Source: Ceratothoa steindachneri
Taxonomy: Eukaryota > Arthropoda > Malacostraca > Isopoda > Cymothoidae
DNA length: 64,000 bases
Direction of reading: 5' to 3'
Assembly: GCA_963969495.1 (NCBI GenBank)
Contig: OZ018328.1
Span: forward strand, 128,294,045-128,358,044
A program made the position numbers and the translations under genes. Position 1 is the first letter of the stretch. The number at the start of each line of letters is the position of its first letter. The notes beneath the pieces are model-generated. The model was not told the origin of the DNA, searched no databases, and saw only the letters and a list, made by a program, of their open reading frames with translations. Positions 10,250-25,200 of this stretch are shown in pieces.

Positions 10250-13200
10250 CTTCCTCTTTCCATTGTGTAAAAAAGCACGGAAAACTATATGTATATTATT
10301 TCATGTAGGAGGCTTTAATCCCTTCGTGCACGCGATAGTAACGTGACAATTTCCATTTAAAATCCTTCCTGTGCCCTATTCAACAACGGCGGTGCTCCAA
10401 TGCAGATACTCGCACGTTTGCGCCATGACCTCATAAAAAGCTTTAAGGAATTTACAGGAAAACTAATCAGAAATTATAACTGTTAGCGAATCAAGATCGT
10501 TCAATTCTCTCATCTTATAGTGGCCATATTGCCACGATGTTATGTGCCACTTAATTTGCGTTTCATGAATTTTTCCTTTGTTTTCAGCGATAATATTCCC
10601 CTTTAAAGATTTATAGTACTCGTTGGTTTGTCATGTAAAAGATGGGATTTGGGGGACTAAATGAAACAATAAATGAGATCGGTTACATACTCTTCATGAA
10701 AATAAATTTCATTAGGTATATATAAGCTATCAGTTCTTTCACCTCATGACTGATCACAGATTTCTCAACGTATATGTAAAATAAAACACAACCCTAGCAC
10801 TGAAAATTAAAATGCAACCCAAATTCCATTGAAAATCAATATAAATGAAATTAATTAGCAAGTTATGGGGCCTACTGTAGAAAACTGAAACATAAATATT
10901 ACAGAAACAAATTAAGAATATTTAAATTTAGGAAAAAATAACAAAAGGTTGGCTGACAAGAATTGGTGAGGCAAGAATAGAGGCCTAAAATCCGATTGTA
11001 TCAAACAACTCGAAAAGTATCGAATACAATGAACTCAACAAGCTTATTAAAAACAATATAATATAGAGCCAAATTATTTATACATATTAATTAACATCTA
11101 ATAATTAACAAACACTAAAAAACTGAGATTAACCCAAAGAGACATAAGACGCCACATGTTGGGCTAAAAGAGCCGAGGCAATAAAATACTAGTATATGAA
11201 TACAAGAAAGGATGGCAAATAAAGTTAATTCAGAACTGGAAATGGTCAAGACACTGTCAAAGGAAATGACAGATGCTGGAACTAAGATAGCGTAAAGGAA
11301 AAACTTGTATACATCAAAAGAGGACCTTTTAGGAGGAAGTAACTTAAAATTCTCTCTAAAGGTGAGATGCATGGCAGACTCTAGCGTTGGCTGCACATCC
11401 TAATAATGCAAAGGTAAAAAATGTAAGTGAGTTCCGTCATAGTTTTTTTTTAATTTGGGGATTAACAATATAAGGGGAAATGTTGAGATTTTTGATGACA
11501 CAAGTGTGCTTTTTCTAGACGAGTAATTTTTTAGGATCTCCATGCACTTTTATTCTTTTAATATTTATGTAGGTCACAATTTAATCTTCCTTTACCCAGC
11601 TTTATCTCTCTCATTTGGTATGCCTTTATGCTCCCATTCTGCATTTAAGAAGGACCATGCTCTCCCTTCCCGACAAATATCAAACACAGACGAGGGTTAA
11701 TCAAATAAAGTGCGTATGTTTAAATGTAAGAGAACTTTGGTGAATATATAAGAGTTTTCTGTGATTTGGCGTGCTTAAGAAGTGCGTAAATTATTATTTT
11801 AATTAAAGCTTGTATAGAATTTTTTAGTCTACCATATATTATTTTCTACGCGCGTAAATTATTATGGGTGTGAAGGAAATATGAAAAAGGCTTGGTAGAG
11901 CCTCTCCTACTCTGGTTCTAGACATGATGGATGCCGTCCATTAAAAATATTAAAAATAGTCATATTTTCTACATAAAGAGAAGTTGATGCGACATTAAGT
12001 CGGGTACAGTTGAGAAACTCCTGACAGGTGCGTATTCGCCGCACTATAGATCCCAGTCTATCTCTCTGTGTATTTTCCCGATGCTCCATATCTTTTTTTA
12101 TCTCTCGCTTCTTATTGCCACAACCCAGCGAGTGAAGATATGAGAAAGAATAACTGAAGTTATTCTAAATTAAAGCCTCACCTTTGCTACGACAAGAGGA
12201 TTGACATGTCCCATTGTAGGGCTGTATTTCTGCCTTGTATTTCCATTTCCATCTTCTTTTCTCTTAGATTCGAACGCCTTGATTTATGGTTGTGCTCAAG
12301 ACAATCCATCCCTTGGACAGGGAAAATTACATGCTTGAGTGATGAAAAGAAGTAGGGAAAACTTCATTTGAATATGCTTCTCCCAAACCTTCATCATTTA
12401 TATATCTGAAGACTTCAGAGAGGAAAACCAAATAATCCAACTCCGAGCACTTCCACTCAACCAAAAAGAATCCCGCCTAAGTTAATGGGTAGTAGGCTAT
12501 CAGAAGAACTCACATAATAGGCTCTTTCCTTTTTGATAAACAAAAGGTCAATTTTGAAAATTATTTAGCAATCGTGCAACATTTCTTCATTCACGTATTT
12601 AAGACCCTAAATATTTTAATTAACCTCTTTCTCAGGTAGGATGGACCACCTTACTACCTTATACATTGAATCTATGCTTTCAAATAACACCATTCCAAAC
12701 AAATAGATGGGTAGAGGTAGACCAAATCCCTAGGCAACGAGTGATTATTTTGATGCTATGTCAAATCAATGGTTAAATTAATGGTTTGTTTGTTTTTTGA
12801 GCTAACTTAATATTGGAATAAAAAGTAAGATCAGTGCACAAATTTTGGAATACATTCGAAAAGTTCGAGAATCGGATTGAAAATTTTCTACACTGATGGA
12901 GGTCATTTTGTAGTGCGAGAATCAAAATTATATTAAAAATACAACTTCAAGATTAAAACATTTATATAAGTTCGACTAAATTATTATATCATTTGTACAA
13001 CTTTAGTTATTAAAATTGAAATCTGCTGCATGAATTTATGAACACTGCATATAATCCAGCTTACATACTCTATACTTTTAGTTAATCCCCGTTTTTAATA
13101 TTATAAATGTTAGACTCTTGTAAAAATTGAAACTAGGTTTCTTATCAGTTTTGAGTACGTTCTTTATAATTCGAAACTTGGCCTACAGAGAAATAAATCT

Positions 13201-13615
13201 ACATTGGGTGATACTGTTTCATCTGGAAAGTTTTTGCTGCTTTGGAAAAAATAAAATAAAAATGCTTTTAAATTTATCAAACAAAATTGTTCTTATTTTG
13301 TTTTAAACCTTTTCCTGTTTAATATTTCTAAAAATGTAGCAACATTCTTTGAAAATATAAGAATTGGATGCAAACAAATTCGGGCTAAAAACGCACCTCT
13401 CCTTAATGAAGGACAAATGAGGACTTGGCTTGCCTATTTTGACTATCGCACTCTTTAACAATTCTAACCTTTTCCTTCCTCTAAAAATTCGCTTATTATA
13501 TCCGAAACTATCCTGGGCCTAGTTGATAGAAGCCTAACGATAATAAGCTAGTTAGTCTCTAGAGGAAGAGGTTCATTTTTAGCTCAAGATAATTGAAAAT
13601 ATTTTATTAGTCGCA
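10250..13615. other. No gene seen
   Basis: About 3.4 kb of AT-rich sequence. Open frames at 11115-11396 and 11907-12089 on the minus strand show no motif and have no supporting context. Confidence 0.5.
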
Positions 13616-13617
13616 TT

Positions 13618-13720
13618 CACGCGACTCTATAAGTTACTATATCGGTCGTAGAGTAACCACTTTACTTTTCAATGAGATTTTGAAAGTTTTGAAGGTCATA
13701 AGTTCAGATGATTAATTGAA
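13618..13720 (+). repeat. Short relative of the composite repeat (head joined to tail)
   Basis: It starts TAGTCGCATTCACGCGACTC and contains 'atatcggtcg', matching the head at 7095 and 9484. It then passes to 'tgaaagttttgaaggtcata', matching the tail at 10039. The 127 bp units and the pentamer satellite are absent, so this looks like a copy with the interior deleted. Confidence 0.6.
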
Positions 13721-16700
13721 AATGCGTTTGTTAATCAATTTATTTTTTCAAAATTATTGGAGTACTTCAGAATACGCGACTTAGGTCTGTTGACCTCTAA
13801 AAGGTACGAACTTGCCAAGGGATCTAAAATCATTTACACCTTGCTCACAGTTGTCAAGCAAAGTCTTATCCATTTTTCATTTCCCCCCAAAGAACTTCAT
13901 ATGGATAAAAGGTTTATCCCTCTATGGGGCGAGTGTTTTTCCATATCGCGATCATATGTGCATTGGAAAGAATAATTGGAGTTGAATTTTCAATTAATTT
14001 AATTTATTCTTCAAAGACGGTGGTTAGTCAGTTAATCATTAACAGAAGGCACATATTGGTAAAAATGTGGATCGTTCAGTTTTATTTTCATGTTTTACAT
14101 CAGGTAGTCAGATATAAGCTCACGAAAGCTCCTGATGGAAACCCCCAAAATTATGTAGAAATAAACAATGCCCGAGATAGAAAATTATGTGAAAGAAACA
14201 GCATCATGCATAGCATCAAAATTCCATACGAAAAGAAATTATCAATATCTAAATGCTCGTCAATGAATATAACAATGACCCCTGGTGAGTGTTCTAGATC
14301 TCTCTAGTAGAATAAAATAATCAGGCTAATATTCATTCTCCTCTACGAGACCGGAATATTGAGGAGTAAATACCTATGAAATAGTAGACGGAAACTTCAT
14401 CAATATAGTAAACAATAATCGATATTTATAATAGAAAACTTGGAACAATTTTAGTGTATATTACTCGGAATATTGATTTAAATTGGATTCATTAAAAAAG
14501 CAATCAACAATCATTTAGTGATATGAAGTTAAGATATATTTATTAAATTGAGATTCTATTTTATTTATTACAAACGCATAAAGACTAAAGTAATCCCTGA
14601 TGATTGTTTAAATCCTCAAAAGAATTCTAGCTTACAGTTTACTTAGGATAATAAGTTCCATAAATAACCCTATTAAACCAAATGCATCTAAAAACACAAC
14701 ATACCCACTAATTGTAAAGGTAGGTTAAATCTAAAAAGTAGATGAGATTGTAATTCCACATTAATAGTATCAAATATTTCGTTATTTGTAAGAATTGGGG
14801 AAACCAAAATGATTTATCTGGCAGAAATGAGGTCAAGCTATTTATTGTACTTTTTGTCTTAAATTTGTGTCCAGAACTTCATAGTGCCACATCGCCACCT
14901 CTTAAATAAATTTTGGCCAGGATTGCTATAGGATCTTTGTCATCCCTGACCTTTGTCATTATTGTAGTGATTGCTCTCTATAAACTTTTCAATACTCGTT
15001 CGTTAATATTCTCCTAAGTAAAGATGTTCTTCATGGTCATTCTTCTTACTAATGCCTCAAACGAAAGATATCGACGAGAATTCTTTCGACAACTCCACAC
15101 AAATTCATCTAATATGGCTCGTAATTTCCAAAGTTTGTCATTATCTGGTTGATTGTTCTGCAAGTTGTCAGGGCAAAGAAAATTTTCACGAATGGCTTCT
15201 AAAAGCTTATCATGAAAGATTTAGTCAAATATTGGTAAGGTTCCATTGGCGAAGTTTATTCATTATCATTACCTCCACCCATGAAGAGGAATAAGAACTT
15301 TCATAAACCAAGATTATCTTTGGCCAGTTGGTTTGTACATTATTGTAATTATTTTATCGTATTCCTTTGCCTCATATTCATTTTTTATGATTTGCATATA
15401 ATTTTATCACCAGGGCCTACTTCCCTGAGTTCGGTTTCATTTCATTGTCATCTGACAAAACGTTTACATCTGAGGCATTTCAAAAGTTTCCACAATTGAT
15501 AATTTCTCCAATATCATTTCTAGTTAGCTTGTGTTTATTCATTGAAACCTGTAATTAAAAGAATAAATTAATATTATTTAACTGCAAAGAGAAACCATGA
15601 TAATTAGATGAGCTCAATAACCAGAAAATAAATCATATGAAAAGTCGAGGTATAGGTCAATTTTATTTTTTTAACACACCGTTTGTCATATTGAGTCATC
15701 AATTTCATGAAGAAAATAAATGGATTTATGTTATGATGTCTTATGATTATAAGAATTCACTTGTAATCACATTCCTGACATTATTATTACAGTAATATCT
15801 AGCAACTCACCTGAGAACCACATGTCACAAAAACGGTCAATTTCAAACTAATGTAGCTCGGATATTAATGGCAACTCGGCAATAGCTGGAGATTTTTCTG
15901 AATTCTCATTGGCTACCAAATATAATTAAGATGATTAAATGGCCGGAGAGTTTTTTATCTTAGTATTTAAGAGCATTCAAATTGTTACACATATATGATT
16001 CAAGGTGACTTATAGCGTGTACCTTTGTACATTAGACAGGCTTGTTCTGGCTATATTTTAATACCTCTTCAAGGTATAGTGGTTGCACAAAGAAATATTT
16101 ATTTTGCATCTTTCGCCTCGATATCGTGTCCACCATTCTTTTTCTTTCTTTGCCCCGATTCTATTATAACCTTTTCTTATTTTTTCTCTATGAAATCAAG
16201 TTTCGCTGTCTTGATTCTACTTCTGCATTAGAATTAAAAGAAAATCTATATGCGACCAATAAAGAAACAAGAGGAACATCCCATTTATCAAGGCGTTAAA
16301 AAGTATAGAATTTAGCAAAATAAAGGACCTTGATTATTCAGAAGGGGTAACAGGTAGAAGAAAATCATAGGGTTACATTTTGAAATTTATGATGCAGGAA
16401 CTATTATGCTGTTAAATTTGAAGAGTTATCATCCTAATATAGCATATAATTAAATTAAAGTAAAATCAGGCTGATCGGAAAAGGTTTACTGGTACAAGCA
16501 ATTTGTACCAACTATTTAATTCTAGAATACTCACTTGTGTTTAGGTTTGGAATTAGATGATGCCAATTCAGCTTTTATCAGGATGTTTATCAATCTATCT
16601 TTAATATAATTGTTAGAGATGGTTCAACACTAGTAAATATTTGTACTTAAATTATCAAAAAGATTATTCATCTAGTTTCAAGCAAATTCTTTCTTGAACT

Positions 16701-18174
16701 GTATTATTAACCCCTGAATTCTAGGAATATAATATAATTTTTTTACTTTGACATGTATTTAATTCGCAGCAGAATAAGAATAAAAATAAGTATCAAACTA
16801 AACCTTCAAATCGTATGTCTTATATAACATTATTTTGTTACCATCATAATGGTTCATATTAAGAAATGCTCTATAATAATTTAAAAGGGAAGAAAATAAT
16901 AAGAAATTGGTTATTACTTGAACATAACAATTCAACTAGTAAGTATTCATTCCCCGTGAATGTCTGTGTTATTTTTTACAATATCTCCGCCTGATTTAAC
17001 TTCTCCTTTGAGAAAAAAATGATCTCGAAATGAAAATTTAAATAGATTGTGGAATTTCAGATGAAATGTCAGATACAGAGAAAGAGTTACAAGAAAATTA
17101 TATCGAATTTAAAAAATATATTAAAACATAATACGTGTATCAGATTTTTCTATAATTCAGCACAATTAATATAGAACAGAAATAACAGGAATTTTGCTTT
17201 TAGCCACGCTTAAATTATAGCTCGTAAAATAAGCTTGATTTTTTTCGATATAGCAGTTTTATCACTTTTATAGTTGCCTTTGTTATATGATGAAATTAAT
17301 CATCAGAAATGAATCCAAAAATACCACGTATCATTTTTTACTAGTATATAAATCTATATTATTTTCATCTTTTTGATTTAAGAGACATCAATTTCTTGGC
17401 TTAAGATGAAAAGGTCTCGCAATGAATCACCTAAAGAATAAGCAAATTCTGTATTAGAGAAAGTCAAAGAAGAGGTTTTTAGATAATTCAGTGGTTAAAA
17501 TGAAACTATAAATATAAAGGAAACAATCCAATAAAACCTATAAAATTAAATAACTCATCTCCCAGAATCGATAGGAGGACTTTGAAACGCAATGAACATA
17601 AAGATTAAATAGCAATTATGAATTCAATCTCCATTATGAAATTTGAATTTAAATTATGTTCAACAAAACAAATAAAACTTATTTTATCTATTGCAAGAAA
17701 TTATCTAAACTGAAAAGAACGAGAAAAATAGAAGACCCTATCGGACACGAACAAATAAAGGCACAAATAAATCAAGGACTATAGAAGATAAGCATGCCAG
17801 CCTTATTAGCCACTTAACACATTTATTCTATCCTTTTTAAATTAACTGTTGAAATTGTTCCACCCTTTAATATACCTTTCCAAGTGTATCAGAGAGCCGA
17901 CACGTTAAAAAGTGAGCATAAAGTTGATAATAAATGGGAACTCGTCTTAAAACTCAAATCATCATTAGTTTACGTTTTCCAAGAAAAAATAAATTGTGAT
18001 TAGCAAATTAACTTGCAATATAGACAAAGTAAAGAGAGTTACATGATATTGTCGCTTTCTGGCTATCAAAATTCAATAATATAGGGCCTTTTACCCTAGA
18101 ATTTGGTAAATATTTAACGCAAATGCCGGAGATCTTTTTTCGTTTATCATTAATATTATTTATATGTATATATA
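13721..18174. other. No gene seen
   Basis: Several open frames of 60-127 codons (for example 13924-14307 on the plus strand and 15052-15294) have no recognisable domain, and their composition matches the surrounding AT-rich DNA. No repeat was recognised. Confidence 0.45.
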
Positions 18175-18334
18175 TGAATGCAATGTCCCGCAAGAAAAAA
18201 TGAAAAGGGGTTTCCAAGTACTTTCGAACTTTATTAAGTTCCTTTTCAAGGATAAGTACAAGAAATAATATTATATTAGAGGTATATATACGAAAGAAAA
18301 GTATGAAAGACCGCATCAAAAACAAGAAATCACC
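18175..18334 (-). repeat. Inverted copy of the Penelope-like 3' end
   Basis: This 160 bp stretch is the near-exact reverse complement of 19601-19761. It ends at CACC inside the reverse transcriptase frame start, so the inverted copy abuts the point where the coding region is truncated. Inverted partial copies of this kind are a known trait of Penelope-like elements. Confidence 0.85.
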
Positions 18335-19332
18335 TGTTCTTGCTAACTTATATATGGAGTTTTTTGTAACAAAACTTCTCCCTACTATCCTTGACGCTCC
18401 GATCGTTTGGTACAGGTATATTGATGATGTCATTTGCTTGTAGCCTAATTCCAAAGATGTTAATGTTTTTCTTACCAGACTCAATTGTCTCGTCCCTGCA
18501 ATTAAATTTACCCACGAGTTGGAAAATAATAGAACCCTTCCCTTTCTTGATCTTCTTATTCATAGAACTTATACATGTTTTAAATACTCTATCTTTCGTA
18601 AGCCTACTAATTTAAATACTTATATTTATTTTTACTCTTCTCACAACCCTAAAGTTAAACGTTCTGTTTTTTCTTCTATGTTTCTACGGGCATTACGTGT
18701 TGTGAGCCCGGAATATATGGATTTGGAATTTTCCAGAAACTTTGAAATTGGCCATAAACTTTGTTACCCTTACCCGTTTCTTCAAAACTGTCTTTCTTCT
18801 GCTAAAAAGACATTTTATCAAACTGTCCCTACTCTCCCTTTTAATAGTAATAACAATTTAGTTCTACCTTTTTCTCTTTGTTTTAGTGATCTTCCCCGTC
18901 TTTTGAATAAATTTAACATTTCTGTTGCTTTTAAATATGAGACGTCCATTAAGAATTTATTAGTACGTAATAATTGTAATAGTTTGAGAGGGGGGGGGAG
19001 TTTATTCAGTTGAGTGTTCTGGTTGTCTAAGTAAATATTACGGACAAACAGGTAAACAACTTTCTGTTCGCATAAATCAACATAAATATAATGTCCGAAG
19101 AGGGGAAGATAACAGTGCTTTCTTTGTCCATATGTCAGATAGGGACCATCTAATTAACTGGAACTCGACCAAATTTATTTAGCGTTCCAATGACCCTATA
19201 AAAAGAAATATCATTGAATGTGCTTTTATAAGCCAATGTGATAATTTTAACCTTTCCCCTGGCTTATATAAAATAGATGCTATAATTAAAAGATTAATTC
19301 TCAAAGAAATTAGTTTTGTCTTTCGTTCCTAG
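18330..19332 (+). pseudogene. Penelope-like RT plus GIY-YIG endonuclease, truncated and frameshifted
   Basis: The frame opens inside the RT at SPVLANLYMEFF and reaches the catalytic box WYRYIDDVI, so the YxDD motif is intact. It continues through ELENNRTLPFLDLL, a typical RT-to-thumb landmark of this class. An in-frame TAG lies at 18441-18443, just after the YIDD box. The frame is lost at a run of nine G (18990-18998); removing one G restores it. The reading then gives GVYSVECSGCLSKYYGQTGK, the GIY-YIG core with its zinc-binding-like CxxC, and RINQH, and ends near 19332 after another TAG in KFI*RSND. The element would need an RNA intermediate and the nuclease for target priming. All steps are broken here. 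Confidence 0.88.
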
Positions 19333-19600
19333 TTTTTTTTTATATAAATTCTTTAGTTATGTGGCCCCTGTTTTATTTTAATTTTTTATTATTATTTTTT
19401 TAATTTTTAATTGTCACTGCTCTGTTTTGTACATTGTATTTTCCCCCCCTTTTGCTCATCGTGTCTTATAATCTCCCTCGTTAGGCTATCTCCATTTCTT
19501 TAAATCTGTTACCCTTTCCTTCGACTTAGTTCGACCTTACTACCTGCTTCTTGTAATTCTTAATGTGTTTCTTTATCTTCCCCCTTCCATCTTCCTCATT

Positions 19601-19761
19601 GGTGATTTCTTGTTTTTGAGGCGGTCTTTCATACTTTTCTTTCGTATATATACCTCTAATATAATACTATTTCTTGTAGTTATCCTTGATAAGGAACTTA
19701 ATAAAGTTCGAAAGTACTTGGAAACACCTTTTCATTTTTTCCTGCGGGACATTGCATTCAT
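19601..19761 (+). repeat. 3' untranslated arm of the Penelope-like element
   Basis: This is the partner of the inverted copy at 18175-18334. It reads through an apparent open frame, but that frame also appears in the inverted copy at the wrong end of the element, so it is structure rather than coding sequence. Confidence 0.85.
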
Positions 19762-19795
19762 TTGCTACCCTCACGTGGTACTTTGTGAGTTTTTC

Positions 19796-21385
<1,590 letters not shown>

Positions 21386-22205
21386 TGTGAGAGGAAGCTC
21401 CCTCGGAAATACTCCTCTCTTCTTTCAATACCACGTGCGCCTAGCATAAGAATTTTAGAAAGTTCTAGAAAGAATCAGTCTCTCGCTCGATCCCCCATCA
21501 CAGCTGTGTTTGCTTTCGGACGCCACTCTAACCCTTCCCCCCCCCTAAGATAAACCGTGTGCAACCCTTCTGGCTCTACCCCATGCTTCCCAGGGAAGTC
21601 TCTGCCCCTGCGAGGGCAGTCACATTAACCCTACCTCAATATAACAGGCAAGTTCCATCGTCTCCTTATCATGAAGTTTATTTGCATATAGTGGCGCCAA
21701 TAATCCTCTAGGGACCGGCAGAACCTGAGGCGTCTTTTGGACCAGCCACCCGGGTATTTAACCCGAAGTTCAACATTTCTCGAAAAAATTCAAAGCCCGT
21801 CATTCACTCCGATCAGACTACCGTCTGTTTCCCGTGAATCCCGTAACCCTTCGTCAAGTCATCATACTTCGTCGAAGAACTCGACAGCATATCTACCTTC
21901 GTTAAGCTTTGGCCCCTGTTCAGAAGAAATCCATCGAGCCCCCTACTTCCCGGAGAGTTGTGCGTGCCTTTCATCTTCAAAACCCCTTCAAGATTCCCGT
22001 TTATTCGAGTCTGAGACTTCCTGCCGATTTGTAGAATCGTCTTGAGTTGAGATTAAGTCTCTCTGGAGCAGAGAAAATCCTATTCTTCATCACGAAGTAA
22101 TCAAACCGCATCTTTGAGTCTTCCTCGTCAGGACTCCCAAAGTATCTTCTTTAAGACTTGTTCCGTTGTCTTCCACCACCCTCTAATACGCCGGCGCCAC
22201 CCCTT
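21386..22205 (+). other. GC-richer patch, possible LTR or leader remnant
   Basis: The composition changes sharply here, with C-rich tracts and little AT filler. The patch contains a heat-shock-element-like site (21457-21471), the word AGTGGCGCC near 21690 that resembles the start of retroviral-type primer-binding sites, and GGGTATTTAACCC near 21764 that could serve as a TATA box. A frame at 21737-22045 is Ser/Pro-rich without a known domain. No matching second LTR was found in the window, so the assignment to an LTR retrotransposon is only a possibility. The patch ends at a (TA)n tract. Confidence 0.3.
21457..21471 (+). promoter_or_regulatory. Heat-shock-element-like site
   Basis: The bases read AGAAAGTTCTAGAAA, a perfect nGAAnnTTCnnGAAn array, with a fourth GAA directly after it (21472-21474). 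This is the consensus for trimeric heat shock factor binding. Whether it is functional is unknown, and chance occurrence in AT-rich DNA is possible. Confidence 0.4.
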
Positions 22206-22206
22206 T

Positions 22207-22208
<2 letters not shown>

Positions 22209-22265
<57 letters not shown>
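22209..22265. repeat. (TA)n microsatellite
   Basis: A pure TA run of about 57 bp at the end of the GC-richer patch. Confidence 0.95.
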
Positions 22266-22268
<3 letters not shown>

Positions 22269-25200
22269 TTGCCCCCTTTTATTATATATATTAAAAATAT
22301 ATTTTGGGGTTATATTTTTTATATATCATTTGAACTGCAACTTGGCAAGCCATTAGTCAAAACCCAGTCAACCGTAAATCGCACTCTTTATTAATCGCCC
22401 CAGAACATATCTCAAGCGGCCTTAGGTCAGATGTCTGCCTGTTCGTGTGTACGACTCTGTGCGCCGAGTTACTCTACACAGGCATACCTCGACACTGTAG
22501 AATTTGAGGTGAAAGCAGCACTCTTTGGCGATGATCATTACCACCGTAATTCTTTATCAACAAATTTCACAAATATCGTCTATCCCCTGCATGTCACATG
22601 CCCACTTGCAGAGAAAATATTCCTTTCTGGAAGGTTAAATAACCAAGATATCTAATTTAGTTGTCCTTAATGAATGGTGTTTCTTGCAGTAAGTTAATCA
22701 CTTGTTCTGAGTCATGATTCTGCAGACATTCCTATTGTTCTCTCTCTCTGATTGCTACCGGAAAACACAGACATGGTGATATGCTAACATTAAATCCTTA
22801 ACTCTTCAACAATGTGGTACTCTAGCTGTCATTCTAATTTGCTTTTCAAAATTTTCTTGGTTACCGAATACAAAAAAAAGAAAGGGCGGAAAACAAATTT
22901 GTTTTAGAAAAGTTCTCAAAGAAAAATAGGCAAGGAAAATGCATTAATAAGCTTCCTCTTCGGTAAGGATGTGTCCATGTTGCCAATATTATGTGTACTT
23001 TATTTTAAACTAACTCTCGTTTACAACAATACATATATTAAACATATGAATAGAGGAGTAAAATAATAAAATCAAGGCAAGTATCTAATAAGAGAGAAAA
23101 AATGACAGCAGAAAATCTATTCTTTACTAGATAGATACCAAGACTGATATTACAATCTATAACGGACTAAAATTAGGAAAAATGTGATTAAGTTTTATGA
23201 ATCATTTTATCCTTCCACATTAATTCAAGACTTTGAGATATTTATGAAATAACTTAGAACCTTTTTAAACATTTATATGGTGCTCAAATTCATGCAATCC
23301 GATAACTTGATACAAAATCTTGCAATTGGAAAGATGGCAAAATGATTTTATAATTGATTTTTGTCAGCTTTCAGCAGATAATAGAGGGGGTAATCATTTT
23401 TCCTGATACTTGGAATTTAAATTTTAATTCTGCTCGCTCACACCTTATAATCTATATCAGTGGTAGTATGAGCACCGTTTGTTTTAACTTTCCTTGTAGT
23501 TCTTAGGTTGTTACCAAAGCCAATGATCAATGTGGCTTTAAGATATTCAGTGGCCAGATTGCTTTTGATCTTTAAGACCAATATTATAATTAGATTTGAT
23601 AATAACACAATATTCCTTCTCGGCAAAAGCATTTAGTAAAAGCAGTAATAAATGGTGACTGCTCTTATCGTCCTATTCTTTTCTTGAACTTGATTCTGTA
23701 ATTCCTATTAGGCAAAGTAATTAGTTTTCAGTGAATTCTTGCTTTTGTTAACTAGTATTATCGTGTTTCGTCAGCTTTCACCCTAATATTTGGCATTTTG
23801 GTCTTTGCAAGATGCAAATTGCCATTTGTTTTGATTGTTAGAAGTTTAGGTCAAAAATATTGTCTTTATACACGATTTTATATTATCATTAATTGAGCTT
23901 TAAGAATTGCAACCATATCTTTGATGTATTTATATTATATTTAATCGATCTACGAGTAAGTCACTTTCACCTCTTTTCAATGATTTGTTCGAACTAAGGT
24001 TATAAAAATTAATATCCTCATAACTTGTAAGCCTTTTCGTAGATGTTTTTTAAATTTTTGCCTTGGAATATTTTTCTTATACTCTTTTCTCCATTTCATT
24101 GAAAAAGATGAGAGGCAGATAGAGGGATGCCGAGGGATGATATCAAGCAAGCCTATGTATATTGAGGATTTACAAACACATTTTTCTTCCTTCCAGCATT
24201 TTATTTCCATTCACTCGATGTAAGGATATTTTTTTTTTCGATAGGAAATATTGATCAAATTTAGGCACCCAAAACAGGGTTATGTTGTCTCACTGGCTCT
24301 TTCCGTCGCTGAATTGAGCCCTAATCGTGTATAGGTGAAAATTATATGACATAATAAATTTACTCCATTTGAGATATCTTTCTAAAATTCCGGACGTTTC
24401 CGAACCTTGGTAAGAAGTTTATTTATCTCAAGAGTGATATACTCGGCTTTCTCGCAGTTACTAGTAGTAAATAATGTCAAACAAAGGAGTATATACAAGC
24501 ATAAAAGGATTTTTTTGTCGCACCGCCATTCTGCTGACGTAGATCGTATTTTTTACTCGTTATAAAACCTGCGGGACAAATGGTGGTAATATATTACATT
24601 CGACTTTATTTATTAGTTTTATAGGAATTTTTTTAGGGTGATCTAAAAGATTTCTCAATGAATAAGAAAAACTCAGAGAAATTACCATATATTTAAATAC
24701 CTGAAAGCATAAAAAAATAGTGCAATCGGCATACCCCCAATATTAATAATCGCCTTGATCTGGTAAATTTGGGAAGTATAATAAGAAATAAATTAGAAAA
24801 TAGCAACGTTCAATTCGAGGCCGTCGACGCATCCTGCAGAAGCTTCATTATTTTTTTTATTCAAGATAAATAAAATCTCTAACAACTGTTTAGAATTAGT
24901 TCCAATTGATCAGTTAGATTGAGATATAATGAAGTTGCGGGTCATTCTTTTTAGTAATAAATTACCAAACGCGAGGCTATTATCATAATTTCTCGCCTGG
25001 GAAAACAATTAACAGGGCACTTGAAATGTTTTTGCCAAGATACGAAACAGCCATAGCATTTTTTGTACCGACAATTATTTAAAAATCTTGAAGAAATTTG
25101 GATATGCAAACCTTTACTTAAGAAAGACTCATTATAACTATATCCATTTTTAGCTCATAATAATCGCTTCTGTTGACCCTCAAGAATGTAGTATCAAAGA

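Noticed and set aside
18008..18484. 158-codon minus-strand frame as a gene
   Set aside because: Most of it is the inverted copy of the Penelope-like 3' region, and the rest is antisense to the reverse transcriptase.
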